The translations under genes and the position numbers were made by a program. This document shows, piece after piece, positions 62,606 through 64,000 of a stretch of DNA of 64,000 nucleotides. The notes under the pieces are model-generated. The model was not told the origin of the DNA, searched no databases, and worked only from the letters and a program-made list of their open reading frames with translations. Every line of letters begins with the position of its first letter. The stretch's first letter is position 1. Source of the stretch: Mixta tenebrionis (GTDB lineage: Bacteria > Pseudomonadota > Gammaproteobacteria > Enterobacterales > Enterobacteriaceae); assembly GCF_006517625.1 (NCBI RefSeq), contig NZ_VHQI01000003.1:1-64000 (forward strand), in the 5' to 3' direction.

Positions 62606-63220
62606 ATGACAGAGTTTAACCCCAGTGATGATTTTTCCATGACGGCACGCGTACTTGGAGCGCTGTTCTATTACGCGCCGGACAGCGCGGAAGCCGCACC
62701 GCTGGTTTCAGCATTATCGACGGATGGCTGGCAAACGCAATGGCCGCTTCCGCCAGCCGTGTTGTCACCACTGGCAGCAGGATTTAAGAGCGGCAGTGAT
62801 AAATCTCTGACAGAGGCCTTTCAGCGTTTATTTGTTGGCCCCTATGCCTTGCCGGCGCCGCCATGGGGTTCTGTTTGGTTGGATCGAGAAAACGTCCTGT
62901 TTGGGGAATCTACGCTGGCCCTACGTCAGTGGATGTATGACAACGGCATTCGCTTCGAAATTCAGCAGAACGAACCAGAAGATCACTTTGGAGCATTGTT
63001 GTTGATGGCGGCATGGCTATCGGAGACGGGGCGATACGGTGAATGCGAACAGTTGCTGGCCTGGCATCTTTTCCCGTGGTCATTCCGTTTCCTCGATATT
63101 TTTGTTGAGAATGCCGACCATCCTTTTTATCAGGCATTAGGTGAGTTAGCCCGTCAGACTCTGGCACGATGGGCATCGTGTTTGCTGCTCCCGGTGGCGG
63201 TGAAACCAATAACACGATAA
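62606..63220 (+). CDS. dmsD: Tat proofreading chaperone DmsD
   Basis: This 204-residue all-helical TorD/DmsD-family chaperone binds the DmsA twin-arginine signal and holds export until the molybdenum cofactor is inserted. The family motif region EPEDHFGALLLMAAWL and the segment EQLLAWHLFPWSFRFLDIF are diagnostic. It is the fourth gene of the dms operon, a location seen in many Enterobacterales, while E. coli has dmsD elsewhere. Confidence 0.93.
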   Translation: MTEFNPSDDFSMTARVLGALFYYAPDSAEAAPLVSALSTDGWQTQWPLPPAVLSPLAAGFKSGSDKSLTEAFQRLFVGPYALPAPPWGSVWLDRENVLFGESTLALRQWMYDNGIRFEIQQNEPEDHFGALLLMAAWLSETGRYGECEQLLAWHLFPWSFRFLDIFVENADHPFYQALGELARQTLARWASCLLLPVAVKPITR

Positions 63221-63252
63221 GCCACAGGTTTTTCCCGTATCAGGACGAGTCA

Positions 63253-63638
63253 ATGCAAACAAAAAAGCCTGAACTTTCGCTCAGGCTTTCTCGTTGAATA
63301 ATGGCGGTGAGGGGGGGATTGACTCGCTGCGCTCGCCCTGCGGGCAGCCTGCGGCTGTCCAACCGCTGCGCGGTTGTCGGACCCGGCGGGGGTTCTCATC
63401 ACCCCCCTGGCCGGTGCGCTATGCAAACAAAAAAGCCTGAACTTTCGCTCAGGCTTTCTCGTTGAAAAATGGCGGTGAGGGGGGGGATTGACTCGCTGCG
63501 CTCGCCCTGCGGGCAGCCTGCGGCTGTCCAACCGCTGCGCGGTTGTCGAACCCGGCGGGGGTTCTCATCACCCCCCTGGCCGGTGCGCTATGCAAACAAA
63601 AAAGCCTGAACTTTCGCTCAGGCTTTCTCGTTGAATAA
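63253..63638 (-). repeat. rtT-like tandem repeats downstream of tRNA-Ser, each with a terminator
   Basis: Two full 168-169-bp units (63253-63420 and 63421-63589) and a third partial unit from 63590 run into the tRNA gene. Each unit carries a minus-strand terminator: AAGCCTGA/TCAGGCTT stems at 63265-63288, 63433-63456 and 63602-63625, each followed on that strand by a T-rich tract. Each full unit also carries the last 19 bp of the tRNA gene (TGGCGGTGA, a G-run, ATT). Between these lies a GC-rich inverted-repeat spacer. E. coli tyrT is followed by comparable ~178-bp repeats that also carry 19 bp of its tRNA 3' end. Confidence 0.88.
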
Positions 63639-63726
63639 TGGCGGTGAGGGGGGGATTCGAACCCCCGATACGTTGCCGTATACACACTTTCCAGGCGTGC
63701 TCCTTCAGCCACTCGGACACCTCACC
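63639..63726 (-). tRNA. serX: tRNA-Ser (GGA anticodon)
   Basis: An 88-nt type II tRNA reading GGTGAGGTGTCCGAG at its 5' end, with anticodon GGA at 63690-63692, a long variable arm, the T-loop GGTTCGAATCC and an encoded CCA end. It corresponds to E. coli serX/serW. The 3' end faces the dms/bacteriocin accessory region, the usual side for integration at a tRNA. Synteny with phoH suggests it is the serX copy. Confidence 0.95.
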
Positions 63727-63954
63727 ACATTGTCAGCTGCTACCGCTCAGGGTGGCAACGGGGCGCTACTATAGGGAGTTGCCCTGACAGGGTCAAGCAC
63801 TATTTCCTTCATTTGTAACACCCGGTTAAGCCTTAACCATTAAAGCCACCGCACAAGGTCATAAAACTGCCATTAAGCGGTAAAAAAAAGATCACCTCAC
63901 TGTCGCACACTGCTTCACACAGCGTTAATGCTGTTATTAACAAGGATTAAATGG

Positions 63955-64000
63955 ATGAAAAAACAGCCTTTATTTGCCGTCTCGTTGCTGGCGGCGTTGG
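63955..64000 (+). CDS. Start of a secreted protein, truncated by the window edge
   Basis: The frame opens MKKQPLFAVSLLAAL, a typical Sec signal peptide start, after AAGGA 8 nt upstream. Only 15 codons are visible, so the family cannot be named. An ATG 4 bp earlier is out of frame with this signal peptide. The 228 bp between it and the tRNA contains its promoter; nothing else is evident. Confidence 0.55.
   Translation, partial: MKKQPLFAVSLLAAL

Noticed and set aside
63253-63638. Possible CRISPR array
   Set aside because: The repeats are ~169 bp tandem units containing tRNA 3' ends and terminators, not short repeats with unique spacers, and no cas genes are present.
63250-63712. Two minus-strand ORFs in the tRNA repeat region
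   Set aside because: Their translations repeat the same peptides because they read through the tandem repeats and the tRNA gene.

Overview
This 64 kb window looks like the chromosome of a GC-rich member of the Enterobacterales, most likely Erwiniaceae (Pantoea/Mixta/Erwinia type). The fliA-fliZ-dcyD-tcyJLN, putA-putP, ycgZ-ymgA, efeUOB-phoH, dmsABC and tRNA-Ser(GGA) genes match E. coli relatives closely. The order putA, putP, efeUOB, phoH and then tRNA-Ser(GGA) follows the E. coli backbone. Accessory DNA fills the gaps between these blocks. Gene identities rest on recalled family sequences; no database search was possible.

Layout. 1-6 kb: a very large multidomain glycosyltransferase and rfbA-rfbC-rfbD (dTDP-rhamnose synthesis; rfbB is not in the window). 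They sit next to fliA, where fliC is expected just off the left edge, which suggests flagellin glycosylation. 6.1-11.3 kb: sigma-28 promoters, fliA, fliZ, D-cysteine desulfhydrase and the cystine ABC importer. 11.4-12.5 kb: an acyltransferase-3 membrane protein. 12.6-19.1 kb: an AT-rich leader and a compact six-gene operon: ACP, ketosynthase, MaoC-type dehydratase, ketoreductase, a ferritin-like di-iron protein and a hydrolase-like/methyltransferase fusion. I judge this operon to be the best candidate for an undescribed biosynthetic system. 19.2-25.1 kb: proline catabolism (putA/putP) with PutA operator motifs. 25.2-30.3 kb: an AraC regulator with a divergent TauE-type transporter, then a MetNIQ-like importer coupled to a 2-oxoglutarate oxygenase. 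31-34.7 kb: a decaying ynbABCD-type phospholipid operon in which only the ynbC-like gene is intact; that gene is a paralogue of the last gene of the ACP operon. 34.8-40.6 kb: ycgZ/ymgA/ariR-like connectors, the Fur-box-controlled efeUOB iron system (efeB appears to carry an internal deletion) and phoH.

41-63 kb is the accessory region between phoH and tRNA-Ser. It holds a DUF4142 protein, an EamA exporter with a GlxA-type regulator, two LysR-regulated modules (a YcjY-like hydrolase plus MFS exporter, and an oxidoreductase), an AT-rich TPR gene, and a plasmid-like segment. That segment contains an RHH protein, a colicin E1-like pore-forming bacteriocin with its immunity gene, a second SOS-controlled bacteriocin-like gene behind a perfect LexA box, a 9-bp-period repeat array, and a KfrA-like protein. 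It is followed by the anaerobic DMSO reductase operon dmsABC-dmsD. The window closes with tRNA-Ser(GGA), downstream of which lie two ~169-bp tandem repeats that each contain the last 19 bp of the tRNA gene, an arrangement like the rtT repeats of E. coli tyrT.

How the genes work together. The left part concerns motility, probable flagellar glycosylation and cystine supply. The centre concerns proline, methionine-like substrates, iron and lipid chemistry. The right part is interbacterial competition plus anaerobic respiration in a tRNA-anchored variable region for which no integrase is visible.
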